NCBI GenBank assembly: GCA_965199175.1
Contig: OZ240684.1
Span: forward strand, 558,001-622,000
Reading direction: 5' to 3'
Source of the DNA: G963923945 sp965199175
GTDB taxonomy: Bacteria; Pseudomonadota; Alphaproteobacteria; G963923945
Length of the DNA: 64,000 nt
Numbering within the stretch: the stretch's first letter is position 1; each line of letters opens with the position of its first letter. This document shows positions 34,827 through 43,489 of this stretch, piece after piece. The notes beneath the pieces are model-generated. The model saw nothing but the letters and a program-made list of their open reading frames with translations, had not been told where the DNA came from and did not search any database. The translations under genes were made by a program, and so were the position numbers.

Positions 34827-36182
34827 ATGCGTCAAACGGACCCATTATCGGCTTTATCCGGAAAACCGGTGCAAAAGGGACCCTCCCGGTTGCTGTCTGA
34901 GGCCGGTGGTCTTGGCCGGCGCCGTTTTTTGGGTCTGGCGGCTGCGGCTTTGCCGTATCTTAAAGGGTGTTCTGCGGCGTCACGCCCCCGGGTGGTGATC
35001 ATCGGTGGTGGTTTTGCCGGGGCAACCGCCGCCCGATATCTTCGCCAATGGGATGCATCGATTGCGGTCACCTTAATCAATCCTGGGAAAATATATCTCA
35101 CATGCCCATTGAGCAATTATATCATTGGTGGTTTCCGGCGTATGGAAGACATTCAGCATGATTATCGTGGTCTTTCGGCACGCGGTGTTGACATGGTTTA
35201 CGGAACCGTTTCAGGGATTGACCACAACCATAAGCGCGTCCATATGCGCGGCGGTGAGATCATTTTTTATGACCGTCTTCTGGTTGCACCAGGGATTGAT
35301 ATCATCTGGAATGGTCTTTCAGGATATGACCAGGCTGCGGCTGATGTGATGCCTCATGCCTGGAAGGCTGGTCCCCAGACGCTGGTGCTGGCGGATCAAT
35401 TACGGGCGATGAAAGATGGTGGCCTGGTGATTATCACGGTTCCTGATTATCCATATCGCTGCCCACCGGCCCCCTATGAGCGGGCTGCCTGTATGGCCTA
35501 TTACCTTAGTCGCCATAAGCCAAAATCGAAAATTCTTATTCTTGATGCCAAGGATACATTTACCAAGAAAGAACTCTTTATTCAGGGATGGAATGATTTA
35601 TATCCTGGTATGATCGAATGGGTTCCGCGCCGGGATGGTGGGGAAGTTATCGCGGTCGAACCAGATTCGCGCACCGTCATCACCGTTGGTGGTGAAGCTC
35701 TTCAGGGCGATGTGGTCAATGTTATCCCGCCACAGCAAGCCGGTGCGATTGCTGTGGAATCCGGTCTGGCTGAAGAGGATGGCTGGTGTCCGGTTGATGC
35801 CTATACTCTGGAATCCCGGTTGGTTGAGGGGATTCATCTGGCTGGTGACAGCATTATTCCTGATGCGATGCCGAAATCTGGTTTTTCAGCCAATAGCCAG
35901 GCCAAAGCCTGTGCGGCGGCTCTGGTTTCCCTGCTCAATGACCGGCCAGTTCGTGAACCGGTTTTTGCCAATACGTGCTACAGTATGCTGGCCCCTGATT
36001 ATGGTATCTCAGTTGCCGGGATGTATCGGGCTACAGAAAACGGCATTATTGCTGTGAGTGGTGCCGGCGGGGTCAGCCCCTTAAATGCTGGTCGGGAGTT
36101 TCGGGCTGCTGAGGCCCGTTATACCCAGGGATGGTATGAGAGCATGACCGATGAAATGTTCGGAATGCCGATGGGCTTTTAA
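34827..36182 (+). CDS. fccB: Flavocytochrome c sulfide dehydrogenase, flavoprotein subunit
   Basis: 451 residues. Twin-arginine signal (GRRRFLGLAAAALPYLKG) then FAD-binding RPRVVIIGGGFAGATAARYL. The three cysteines characteristic of the family are conserved: KIYLTCPLSNYIIGG (covalent FAD Cys, about residue 93), YPYRCPPAPYERA (about 212) and EDGWCPVDAYTLES (about 321), the last two forming the redox disulfide. The C-terminus has HLAGDSIIPDAMPKSGFSAN and the FCSD C-terminal domain. Located in the periplasm with FccA; it oxidises sulfide to sulfur and passes electrons to cytochrome c. Confidence 0.92.
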   Translation: MRQTDPLSALSGKPVQKGPSRLLSEAGGLGRRRFLGLAAAALPYLKGCSAASRPRVVIIGGGFAGATAARYLRQWDASIAVTLINPGKIYLTCPLSNYIIGGFRRMEDIQHDYRGLSARGVDMVYGTVSGIDHNHKRVHMRGGEIIFYDRLLVAPGIDIIWNGLSGYDQAAADVMPHAWKAGPQTLVLADQLRAMKDGGLVIITVPDYPYRCPPAPYERAACMAYYLSRHKPKSKILILDAKDTFTKKELFIQGWNDLYPGMIEWVPRRDGGEVIAVEPDSRTVITVGGEALQGDVVNVIPPQQAGAIAVESGLAEEDGWCPVDAYTLESRLVEGIHLAGDSIIPDAMPKSGFSANSQAKACAAALVSLLNDRPVREPVFANTCYSMLAPDYGISVAGMYRATENGIIAVSGAGGVSPLNAGREFRAAEARYTQGWYESMTDEMFGMPMGF

Positions 36183-36224
36183 CAGGCCAGAAAAAGCAGT
36201 ATATGCGGTTTTCAAAACGGTGGG

Positions 36225-36944
36225 TCAATAAGCCTTAAGATTTTTTCCGGTTTGGTTGAAACCGGGTAAAACAGCCTCAACAAAAGCCGGGGCAACGTCA
36301 GTTGGCTGGCTGAGAGCCGAAAAATCAGCCCCCGGAAAGGCTTGCCGCCGGAGTTGGGTGGCAACAGCACCGGGATCCATCAAATTCGCCCGAACAGAGG
36401 TTTTTGCGACTTCCCGGGCATAGGTTTTCACCAGCATATCCAGGGCTGCTTTGCTACAGGCATAGGCACTCCAATACGGCAAGGCACGAAAACCACATGT
36501 CATGCCAGTGAACAGCAGCCGCCCGGCATCAGATTGGCGCAGCAAGGGATCCAGGCTACGTATGAGCCGCCAATTTGCATGCAGATTGACGGCAAAGATA
36601 TTCTCCCAGACCGGCGGATCGATATGTCCGGCCGGACCAAGAACACCTAAGGTTCCGGCATTTCCGATCAGAATATCAACGTGACCATGTCGCTCGGCCA
36701 TTGCCGCTCCCAGGCGGTCAATCGCCGGAAAATCAGTGAGATCCATCGGGGTGATGGTTGCTTTGCCACCTGAGGTTTCAATGTCTTGTGCTGCTTCTTC
36801 TAAGCCGCCCTGGCTGCGGGCAATCAGAATCACATGCGCTCCTTGAGCACCCAGAGCTTTGGCCACAGCCATTCCGATCCCCCGGGAAGCACCAGTGACA
36901 ACCGCGATGCGCCCGTTTAAGCGTTTGGTGTCTGTGGTGCTCAT
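36225..36944 (-). CDS. SDR family oxidoreductase
   Basis: 239 residues of classical short-chain dehydrogenase. Cofactor motif VVTGASRGIGMAVAKALG, structural motif GNAGTLG (Gly in place of the usual first Asn), catalytic YWSAYACSKAAL with the Tyr-x3-Lys pair, and the Ser-position loop TGMTCGFRALP, where the active-site residue is ambiguous. Substrate unknown. Its ATG overlaps the purF stop by 4 bp (ATGA); this purF-SDR adjacency is common in alphaproteobacteria. Confidence 0.9.
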   Translation of the reverse strand: MSTTDTKRLNGRIAVVTGASRGIGMAVAKALGAQGAHVILIARSQGGLEEAAQDIETSGGKATITPMDLTDFPAIDRLGAAMAERHGHVDILIGNAGTLGVLGPAGHIDPPVWENIFAVNLHANWRLIRSLDPLLRQSDAGRLLFTGMTCGFRALPYWSAYACSKAALDMLVKTYAREVAKTSVRANLMDPGAVATQLRRQAFPGADFSALSQPTDVAPAFVEAVLPGFNQTGKNLKAY

Positions 36945-38434
36945 TTTACCGCAGCCTCTTTAAGGAAGGAGAGCTGGCTGGATTGTCCCCCCTGGTCCAG
37001 ATCTGTCAGGGGAATGGGGTAATCACCGGTAAAATAATGGTCGGCATATTGCGGTTCTGCATGATTGCGTTGTCCGGCCCCCAGAGCACGATACAGACCA
37101 TCAAGCGAGATAAAGCCAAGACTATCAACACCAATATATTGCTCTATTTCGCTGATTGTATGATTGGCTGCCAGTAACTCCTTACTCGATGGCGTATCAA
37201 TGCCATAATAGTCGGGATATTTGATCGGGGGGCTGGCGATGCGCATATGGACTTCCCGTGCCCCGGCTTCGCGCACCATCTGGACAATTTTGGTCGAAGT
37301 TGTTCCACGTACGATACTGTCATCGACCAGCACCACCCGCTTGCCTGATAAGGGGCCACGATTGGCACTATGTTTCAAACGTACCCCAAGATGGCGGATT
37401 TCATCACTGGGTTCGATAAATGTGCGTCCCACATAATGGTTGCGAATAATTCCCAGATCGAAAGATATCCCGGCTTGCCCGGCATAACCAATGGCTGCCG
37501 GAGTTCCCGAATCAGGGATCGGGCACACCACATCAGCCGGCACACCGCATTCCCGGGCCAGTTCGCGTCCCATATTCACCCGGGTTTCATAGATGCTTTT
37601 GCCGCCCATGATGCTATCAGGCCGGGCAAAATAGATATATTCAAAAAGGCAAGGTTTGGTTGGTATTGATGGAAAAGGGTGAAGACTATTCATGCCATCC
37701 TTGCTGATGAAAATGATTTCACCTGGTTCGACATCGCGGATATAGTCGGCGCCGATAATGTCGAGAGCACAGGTTTCGGAAGCCAGAATATGGGATTGAT
37801 CCAGTTTCCCAAGGATCAAAGGTCGCACCCCACGGGGATCACGCATACCGAATAAGGTATCTTTGGTGAGTGCCACCAACGCATAGCCTCCATGTACCGA
37901 ACCCATTGCCCTGATCAGACGGTCAATCACCGGGCCATGACAGGTAGCCATGAGGTGAATGATGACTTCGGTATCGGTGGTTGACTGAAAAATACTGCCT
38001 TCACAGGTCAGTTCCCGGCGCAGGGAAAGCGCATTGGTCAGATTACCGTTATGGGCGATGGCAAGACCCCCAAAACCCAGATCAGCATAAAGTGGCTGTA
38101 CATTGCGCAACATCGGTTCACCGGTGGTGGGGTAGCGGTTGTGGCCGATGGCTGCCTGGCCTTTAAGACGGCGCATCACATCGGGTTGTGAAAAAACATC
38201 ACCAACCAGACCAACCGCCCGATGGGCCCGGAATTCCTCACCATCATAGCTGACAATGCCGGTGGCTTCTTGTCCCCGATGCTGCAAAGCATGGAGGCCG
38301 AGTGCTGTATGTACCGCCGAATCCTGATGCCCGAAAATTCCGAAAACGCCACATTCTTCGCGTGGCTTATCATTTCCAAAAAAAGGGATGCGATGATTGA
38401 ATGTGGGATGATTGAGGAAGGTTGCTGAGGCCAT
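36941..38434 (-). CDS. purF: Amidophosphoribosyltransferase
   Basis: First committed step of purine synthesis, making phosphoribosylamine from PRPP and glutamine. 497 residues. A propeptide precedes the N-terminal nucleophile Cys28 (KPREECGVFGIFGH), exposed on maturation. The glutaminase domain has LQHRGQEATGIVSY and GHNRYPTTG. The PRTase domain has the PRPP loop VVLVDDSIVRGTTSTKIV. Four conserved cysteines for an Fe-S cluster are not obvious. Translationally coupled to the SDR gene and abutting cvpA (stop of cvpA at 38435). Confidence 0.97.
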   Translation of the reverse strand: MASATFLNHPTFNHRIPFFGNDKPREECGVFGIFGHQDSAVHTALGLHALQHRGQEATGIVSYDGEEFRAHRAVGLVGDVFSQPDVMRRLKGQAAIGHNRYPTTGEPMLRNVQPLYADLGFGGLAIAHNGNLTNALSLRRELTCEGSIFQSTTDTEVIIHLMATCHGPVIDRLIRAMGSVHGGYALVALTKDTLFGMRDPRGVRPLILGKLDQSHILASETCALDIIGADYIRDVEPGEIIFISKDGMNSLHPFPSIPTKPCLFEYIYFARPDSIMGGKSIYETRVNMGRELARECGVPADVVCPIPDSGTPAAIGYAGQAGISFDLGIIRNHYVGRTFIEPSDEIRHLGVRLKHSANRGPLSGKRVVLVDDSIVRGTTSTKIVQMVREAGAREVHMRIASPPIKYPDYYGIDTPSSKELLAANHTISEIEQYIGVDSLGFISLDGLYRALGAGQRNHAEPQYADHYFTGDYPIPLTDLDQGGQSSQLSFLKEAAVK

Positions 38435-39151
38435 TTAATTGTTCTCAAGGCTGTGATGCAGGCGATCCATTTCCCGGCGTTCCTGGCGGCTGTAGCCGGT
38501 TTCTTCGGCGGTTTGTCCTGGTTGAGGCTGTGGGCTGGAGAGCTGGTCGACTTCTTTTTGTATTGATTCGCGGTCACTCAGATTGCCTGAATTCCCGAAA
38601 TTTCGCGGATTTTTCGACTTCTCTGGCCTGGTGGCGGTTGGCTGATTGATTGGATTGATGATGACATGTTTCGGGGCCAGGGAGAGCAACAATTTTCCTC
38701 CGGTTTCTAAAACCGGTGAAAAGCGCGCCTCATGAAGCCAGTCAGGGGGGTATTCTTCCTGGTAGATCCATTGGATACACAGAAATCCCAGGCAAACAAA
38801 GATGACCCCACGCAACAAACCAAACAACACCCCGAGAGAACGATCCAGTGCTCCCAGGCTGCTTTCACGCAATCTTTGGGAGATCATACCACTGATCAGA
38901 GAAATACTTGCCAGGGTCACCACAAAAATCCCGATCCCGGCAATAGCATCGGCCAGAATATCATAGGCAATTACCTCACGGGCATAGGGGCGGGCGATTG
39001 GAAAACCATATAATGTTGCGAAAATCGCCGCGATCCAGCCGACAATAGAGAGAATTTCCCGGGTAAAACCCCGCGAAACAGCCAAAACAGCCGACAGCAC
39101 AATGAGTGCCACCACAATAAGATCAACAATATTCGCCGGTATTTTATCCAT
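38435..39151 (-). CDS. cvpA: CvpA family membrane protein
   Basis: 238 residues from the ATG at 39151 (MDKIPANIVDLIVVALIVLS); an upstream in-frame ATG at 39184 is less likely. Four predicted membrane helices in the first 150 residues, with the family segment SRGFTREILSIVGWIAA and GALDRSLGVLFGLLRGV. The C-terminal 90 residues are charged and low complexity. Located directly upstream of purF, as in many proteobacteria. Named for colicin V production; its molecular role is unclear. Confidence 0.92.
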   Translation of the reverse strand: MDKIPANIVDLIVVALIVLSAVLAVSRGFTREILSIVGWIAAIFATLYGFPIARPYAREVIAYDILADAIAGIGIFVVTLASISLISGMISQRLRESSLGALDRSLGVLFGLLRGVIFVCLGFLCIQWIYQEEYPPDWLHEARFSPVLETGGKLLLSLAPKHVIINPINQPTATRPEKSKNPRNFGNSGNLSDRESIQKEVDQLSSPQPQPGQTAEETGYSRQERREMDRLHHSLENN

Positions 39152-39218
39152 AACAGTGTCGCTTTTCGGGTCTTCACAAAGCAAGAAGAGTATTGGTCAC
39201 TGGTTTGAGTATTTTCTT

Positions 39219-40601
39219 CTAGAATGTTTTCCTGTCTTCAAACAAGGTGATCAGTTGGTGTAGATGCGATGTATTGCGTAAATTCAACTGCTGATTTTTG
39301 CTATGATGTCGGCGCGGGCGCGGGGCCAGAGCGGTTGTAAAGCCGAGTTTGGCTGCTTCACGTAATCGATCCGGGGTTTGCGACACCCCGCGAATTTCGC
39401 CTGATAAGCCAATTTCTCCGAAAAAGACCGTATGATCAGGCAGCGGGGTCCCCATATGGGCTGAGATGATGGCAGCAGCAGCGGCAAGGTCAGCGGCAGG
39501 CTCGGATAAACGCAGGCCACCAGCCACATTCAGATAGACGTCAAAACCTCCCAGGGTGAGACCACAGCGGGCCTCCAGAACGGCCAGAACCATCGCCATA
39601 CGCCCACCATCCCAGCCGACCACAGCGCGGCGCGGGGAGCCAAAAGACGTAGGCGCAACCAGGGCCTGGATTTCAGTCAGAAGCGGTCGACTGCCTTCCA
39701 TTCCGGCAAATACTGCGGTTCCGCTCACCCCTTCGGGACGTTCGGCCAGAAACAAGGCTGAGGGGTTCTCAACTTCAACCAGGCCGCTATCCGACATTTC
39801 AAAAACGCCAATCTCATTGGTGGCACCGTAGCGATTTTTAACCGCCCTTAAAATGCGGAACTGATGACCCCGGTCGCCTTCAAAATAAAGAACAGTATCC
39901 ACCATATGTTCCAGTACACGCGGGCCGGCAATCTGGCCATCTTTGGTGACATGACCAACCAGCAGGACCACCGCACCGCTGGTTTTGGCAAAGCGGATGA
40001 TTTCTGCAGCCGTTGCCCGGACTTGCGATACGGTACCAGGGGCTGAATCCAGCATATCAAGATACATCGTCTGGATGGAATCAATGACCACGATATCAGG
40101 AGATTTTTGTTGTGATAAGGCGGCGATGAGTCCGCGTACATCGCCGGTGGCAGCCAATCGGGCGTTGAGATTTTTAGCCCCCAGGCGTTGGGCCCGCTGG
40201 CGAATTTGATCAATCGCCTCTTCCCCGGTCACATAAACACATGCGGCATCATCAGCCAGGGCAGCAACCAACTGTAGCAAGAGAGTGGATTTACCAATTC
40301 CCGGATCACCACCCACCAGGATCGCTGACCCGGCGGCCAGACCGCCACCACAGACCCGGTCAAATTCAGCAATTCCCGATTGACGGCGTGCAAGGGCTGT
40401 CTGATCTGTCGCATCTGACAGGTCGGCGAAGGATACAGCACCGGGCTTACCGGCTGATTTGGTGACTTTTCTGCCGATGGGCGCGCTGGAGCGGGGGGGT
40501 TCTTCTGATAAACAATTCCATTCACCACATGAGTCGCAACGGCCACTCCATTGAACATATTGAGCACCACAGAGCTGGCAAATATAACGCGGGCGTGCCA
40601 A
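39219..40601 (-). CDS. radA: DNA repair protein RadA
   Basis: Branch-migration helicase of recombination. 460 residues. N-terminal zinc finger with Cys8, Cys11, Cys22, Cys25 (YICQLCGAQYVQW, GRCDSCGEW). RecA-like core with Walker A GGDPGIGKSTLLLQLV, VYVTGEEAIDQIRQRA, Walker B VVIDSIQTMY and the RadA-specific KNRFG motif as KNRYG. The C-terminal Lon-like domain includes GVSQTPDRLREAAKLGF. Same-strand run with mlaF upstream (26-bp gap) and cvpA downstream. Confidence 0.97.
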   Translation of the reverse strand: MARPRYICQLCGAQYVQWSGRCDSCGEWNCLSEEPPRSSAPIGRKVTKSAGKPGAVSFADLSDATDQTALARRQSGIAEFDRVCGGGLAAGSAILVGGDPGIGKSTLLLQLVAALADDAACVYVTGEEAIDQIRQRAQRLGAKNLNARLAATGDVRGLIAALSQQKSPDIVVIDSIQTMYLDMLDSAPGTVSQVRATAAEIIRFAKTSGAVVLLVGHVTKDGQIAGPRVLEHMVDTVLYFEGDRGHQFRILRAVKNRYGATNEIGVFEMSDSGLVEVENPSALFLAERPEGVSGTAVFAGMEGSRPLLTEIQALVAPTSFGSPRRAVVGWDGGRMAMVLAVLEARCGLTLGGFDVYLNVAGGLRLSEPAADLAAAAAIISAHMGTPLPDHTVFFGEIGLSGEIRGVSQTPDRLREAAKLGFTTALAPRPRRHHSKNQQLNLRNTSHLHQLITLFEDRKTF

Positions 40602-40626
40602 GATTCTGTGTTCCCGGGTTTTGTTT

Positions 40627-41400
40627 TTAAGCCCGAACAGCCATTTTTATCGGCCCTTCAGCCCGACCATGAATAAATTGATCGACATGAGAATTGTTGC
40701 TCTGTTCAATCCCGGCGGCCGGACCATTCCAGATAATTTTTCCCTGATACAGCATCGCAATGCGATCACCGATTTTGCGGGCACTGGCCATGTCATGGGT
40801 AATGGTCAGGGCTGATGCTTTGGCTTCCTGGACGCATCGGACAATCAGATCATTGATGATATCCCCCATAATTGGGTCGAGGCCCGTGGTTGGTTCATCG
40901 AAAAAAATGATCTCCGGATCGGCCGCAATGGCCCGGGCCAGCCCGACTCGTTTTTGCATTCCTCCTGATATTTCTGATGGCCATAAGTCCCCGACCTGTT
41001 TTTCCAGCCCGACTTGTGCCAGCTTACTGATTGCAATCGCCTGTGCCTCATCGCGGGCCATGCCCCGGCCTTCGATCAGGCCGAAAGCCACATTTTCCCA
41101 AACCGTCAGGCTGTCAAACAGGGCCCCGTTTTGAAACAGCATCCCGATACGTTGATTAAGCACGCTACGTCGGGCCGGGGATGCCTGAATAACATCTTCA
41201 CCATCAATCATAATATGGCCGGAATCCGGGGGCAATAAGCCAAGGATACATTTCAGAAGAACTGATTTTCCGCTTCCCGATCCGCCAATAATGACCAAAG
41301 ACTGGTTGGGTTCCAGATCCAGGGATACGCCATCAAGAACCGTTTTGGTTCCAAAGGATTTGCGCAGATCACGAATGCTGATTTTTGGGTGTTGATTCAT
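40627..41400 (-). CDS. mlaF: ABC transporter ATP-binding protein, MlaF type
   Basis: Cytoplasmic ATPase of a phospholipid-trafficking (Mla/Mkl) system that maintains outer-membrane lipid asymmetry. 257 residues. Walker A GGSGSGKSVLLK, Q-loop MLFQNGALFDSLTV (typical MlaF wording), signature EISGGMQKRVGLARAI, Walker B IIFFDEPTTGLDPI, H-loop ITHDM. Paired with mlaE 27 bp upstream. The MCE protein (MlaD) and the soluble partners are not in the window. Confidence 0.93.
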   Translation of the reverse strand: MNQHPKISIRDLRKSFGTKTVLDGVSLDLEPNQSLVIIGGSGSGKSVLLKCILGLLPPDSGHIMIDGEDVIQASPARRSVLNQRIGMLFQNGALFDSLTVWENVAFGLIEGRGMARDEAQAIAISKLAQVGLEKQVGDLWPSEISGGMQKRVGLARAIAADPEIIFFDEPTTGLDPIMGDIINDLIVRCVQEAKASALTITHDMASARKIGDRIAMLYQGKIIWNGPAAGIEQSNNSHVDQFIHGRAEGPIKMAVRA

Positions 41401-41427
41401 TGAGGATCAGGAAGATGGGACCAAAAA

Positions 41428-42213
41428 TTATGTCCCGAAAAATAAAGAAGTCACAAAATAATTGGAGCAGAGAATCAAAATAGAAGATGAAACCACCGAG
41501 GTCGTTGTTGCTGCACCCACCCCCTGGGCACCGCCCCTGGAATAATATCCGTGATAGCACCCCATGACCGTGACAATAAAGCCGAACAAAGCGGCTTTGA
41601 CCAGGCCGGAAATGATATCAATATGAGTCACAAAACCCCAGCTATTCTTCATATAAAGGGTTGGGTTAAACCCAAGGTTATAAACGCTGATTACATACCC
41701 GCCAAAGACGCCGATACTATCGGCAACCAGGACCAGTAACGGTGTCATGGTGATACCGGCAATGACCCGTGGTGCAATGAGATACTTAAAGGGGTTGGTT
41801 GAAAGGGTTGTTAAGGCATCAATTTGCTCGGTTACCCGCATGGTGCCGATTTCAGCAGCAATCGATGCACCAACCCGGCCAGCAATCATCAACCCGGCAA
41901 GAACCGGTCCCAGTTCACGGGTAATTGAGATGACCAGCACATTGGGAACCGCACTTTCGGCTGAAAAACGGGCAAAACCGGTATAGGTCTGAAGGACCAG
42001 CACCATACCGGTGAAGACAGCCGTCAGCCCGACCACCGGCAATGAAAAATACCCAATGCTCACCATTTGCTGAAGGATCAGGCGGGGATAAAACGGTGGT
42101 GTGAGACAATGGCGCAGGACCATCGGGACAAACAAAGCTAGCTGGCCGGTGGCGGCCAGAAAGGTCAGGAATAAACGCCCGATACGGGCCAGAAATGCTA
42201 TGGCAGGATTCAT
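41428..42213 (-). CDS. mlaE: ABC transporter permease, MlaE type
   Basis: Inner-membrane permease of the Mla/Mkl system. 261 residues with 5-6 hydrophobic segments. Family signature: SIGYFSLPVVGLTAVFTGMV, RELGPVLAGLMIAGRVGASI, AAEIGTMRVTEQIDAL and FIVTVMGCYHGYYSRGGAQG near the C-terminus. Lies between alr (36-bp gap) and mlaF. Confidence 0.94.
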   Translation of the reverse strand: MNPAIAFLARIGRLFLTFLAATGQLALFVPMVLRHCLTPPFYPRLILQQMVSIGYFSLPVVGLTAVFTGMVLVLQTYTGFARFSAESAVPNVLVISITRELGPVLAGLMIAGRVGASIAAEIGTMRVTEQIDALTTLSTNPFKYLIAPRVIAGITMTPLLVLVADSIGVFGGYVISVYNLGFNPTLYMKNSWGFVTHIDIISGLVKAALFGFIVTVMGCYHGYYSRGGAQGVGAATTTSVVSSSILILCSNYFVTSLFFGT

Positions 42214-42249
42214 AAGGCTAATTCTGATTGGCCGGTTGAGGAGAATGGA

Positions 42250-43371
42250 TCATGACACCGGGATCCCTGATTGATATATGCGCCGGCAAGACGGGCCGAT
42301 ACGGGTGAGGATTTCATATCCGATACTGTCAGCCTGCCGGGCCAGATCATCCAGATCATATCCTGGTCCAACCAGCTGTACATCATCGCCGATTGCGAGA
42401 TTTTCCTCCGGCAGGTGGCTGATATCAAGAGTGATATAATCCATTGAGATGCGTCCGACAATCGGTGCCCATTGTCCGGCTGTCAAGACTTTCCCCCGGT
42501 TACCCAGGCAACGCGGATAACCATCGGCATAACCCATGGCTAATGTGGCGATCCGTTTGGGGGAGTCCAGGGTAAAACTGGCCCCATATCCGATACTGTT
42601 TGGCGGTGTGATGGCGCGTATTTGAATGATGGAGGCATTCAGGGTGATCACCGGGCGCATCGGGTTGGGCTTTTCCGGCGTTGGGTTCAGCCCATAGAGT
42701 GCTCCACCAGCCCGTACGAGGTTGAAATGATAGGGTGCTCCAAGAAAAATACCCGGCGAATTGGCCAGGCTGAGCGTGTTGATATTCAGGATTTTTCCCG
42801 CTTCAATCATTTGCTGGCGTTGTTGAGCATTGAGCGGGTGCTGAGGGTTGTCGGCACAGGCCAGATGACTCATTACATATTCCAGTGGCAGGCCCGATAA
42901 GAGAGAAGAGGAACATTGGCGGAGCTCTTCGAGAGCAAAACCCAGACGATTCATTCCGGTATCAACATGCAGAACGGCTTTGGGTGAGTCATGACCGGTG
43001 ACGGCGTGACGCCATAGATCGGTTTGCCGTTGGTCATTGAGAACCGGGGTGAGCTGATTGCGGAGGATGATGGAGGCATCCTGGGGGTTGGCCGGACCGT
43101 TGAGAACATAAATTGCTGCTTTTTTCAGAATCTGGCGGAGCTGTGTTCCTTCCTCAAGATCAGCGACAAAAAAATGCTCACAGCCCAACTCCTTCAGGGT
43201 TGGGGCAATTTTGCCAATTCCCAGGCCATAGGCATCTGCTTTCACCACGGCACCAAGGGCGCATTTCTTTCCAAGGCGGGTTTTCAGATAGCGCCAGTTG
43301 GCGGCAACCGCATTCAGGTCAATGGTGAGAAGGGCACCCCGTCGCCGGGGGCTGTAATCATCAGATGGCAT
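42250..43371 (-). CDS. alr: Alanine racemase
   Basis: PLP enzyme making D-alanine for peptidoglycan. The ATG at 43371 (MPSDDYSPRRRGALLTIDLN) gives 373 residues, the family norm; an upstream in-frame ATG at 43485 would add 38 residues with no homology-like content. PLP Lys44 is in AVVKADAYGLG; the second catalytic residue Tyr in SIGYGASF; substrate region HVDTGMNRLGF; C-terminal GRISMDYITLDIS. It lies 118 bp downstream of dnaB. Confidence 0.96.
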   Translation of the reverse strand: MPSDDYSPRRRGALLTIDLNAVAANWRYLKTRLGKKCALGAVVKADAYGLGIGKIAPTLKELGCEHFFVADLEEGTQLRQILKKAAIYVLNGPANPQDASIILRNQLTPVLNDQRQTDLWRHAVTGHDSPKAVLHVDTGMNRLGFALEELRQCSSSLLSGLPLEYVMSHLACADNPQHPLNAQQRQQMIEAGKILNINTLSLANSPGIFLGAPYHFNLVRAGGALYGLNPTPEKPNPMRPVITLNASIIQIRAITPPNSIGYGASFTLDSPKRIATLAMGYADGYPRCLGNRGKVLTAGQWAPIVGRISMDYITLDISHLPEENLAIGDDVQLVGPGYDLDDLARQADSIGYEILTRIGPSCRRIYQSGIPVS

Positions 43372-43489
43372 CGGGAAAAAGAGGTAAAAACCGCAAAACG
43401 CAAGGAGTGAAGGAATAGTGTCTGGCCAAAAATTCAGGCAAAATTGAACGCAAAGATTTTTATTGAACTGAAAAATTGAACGCAAAGAT

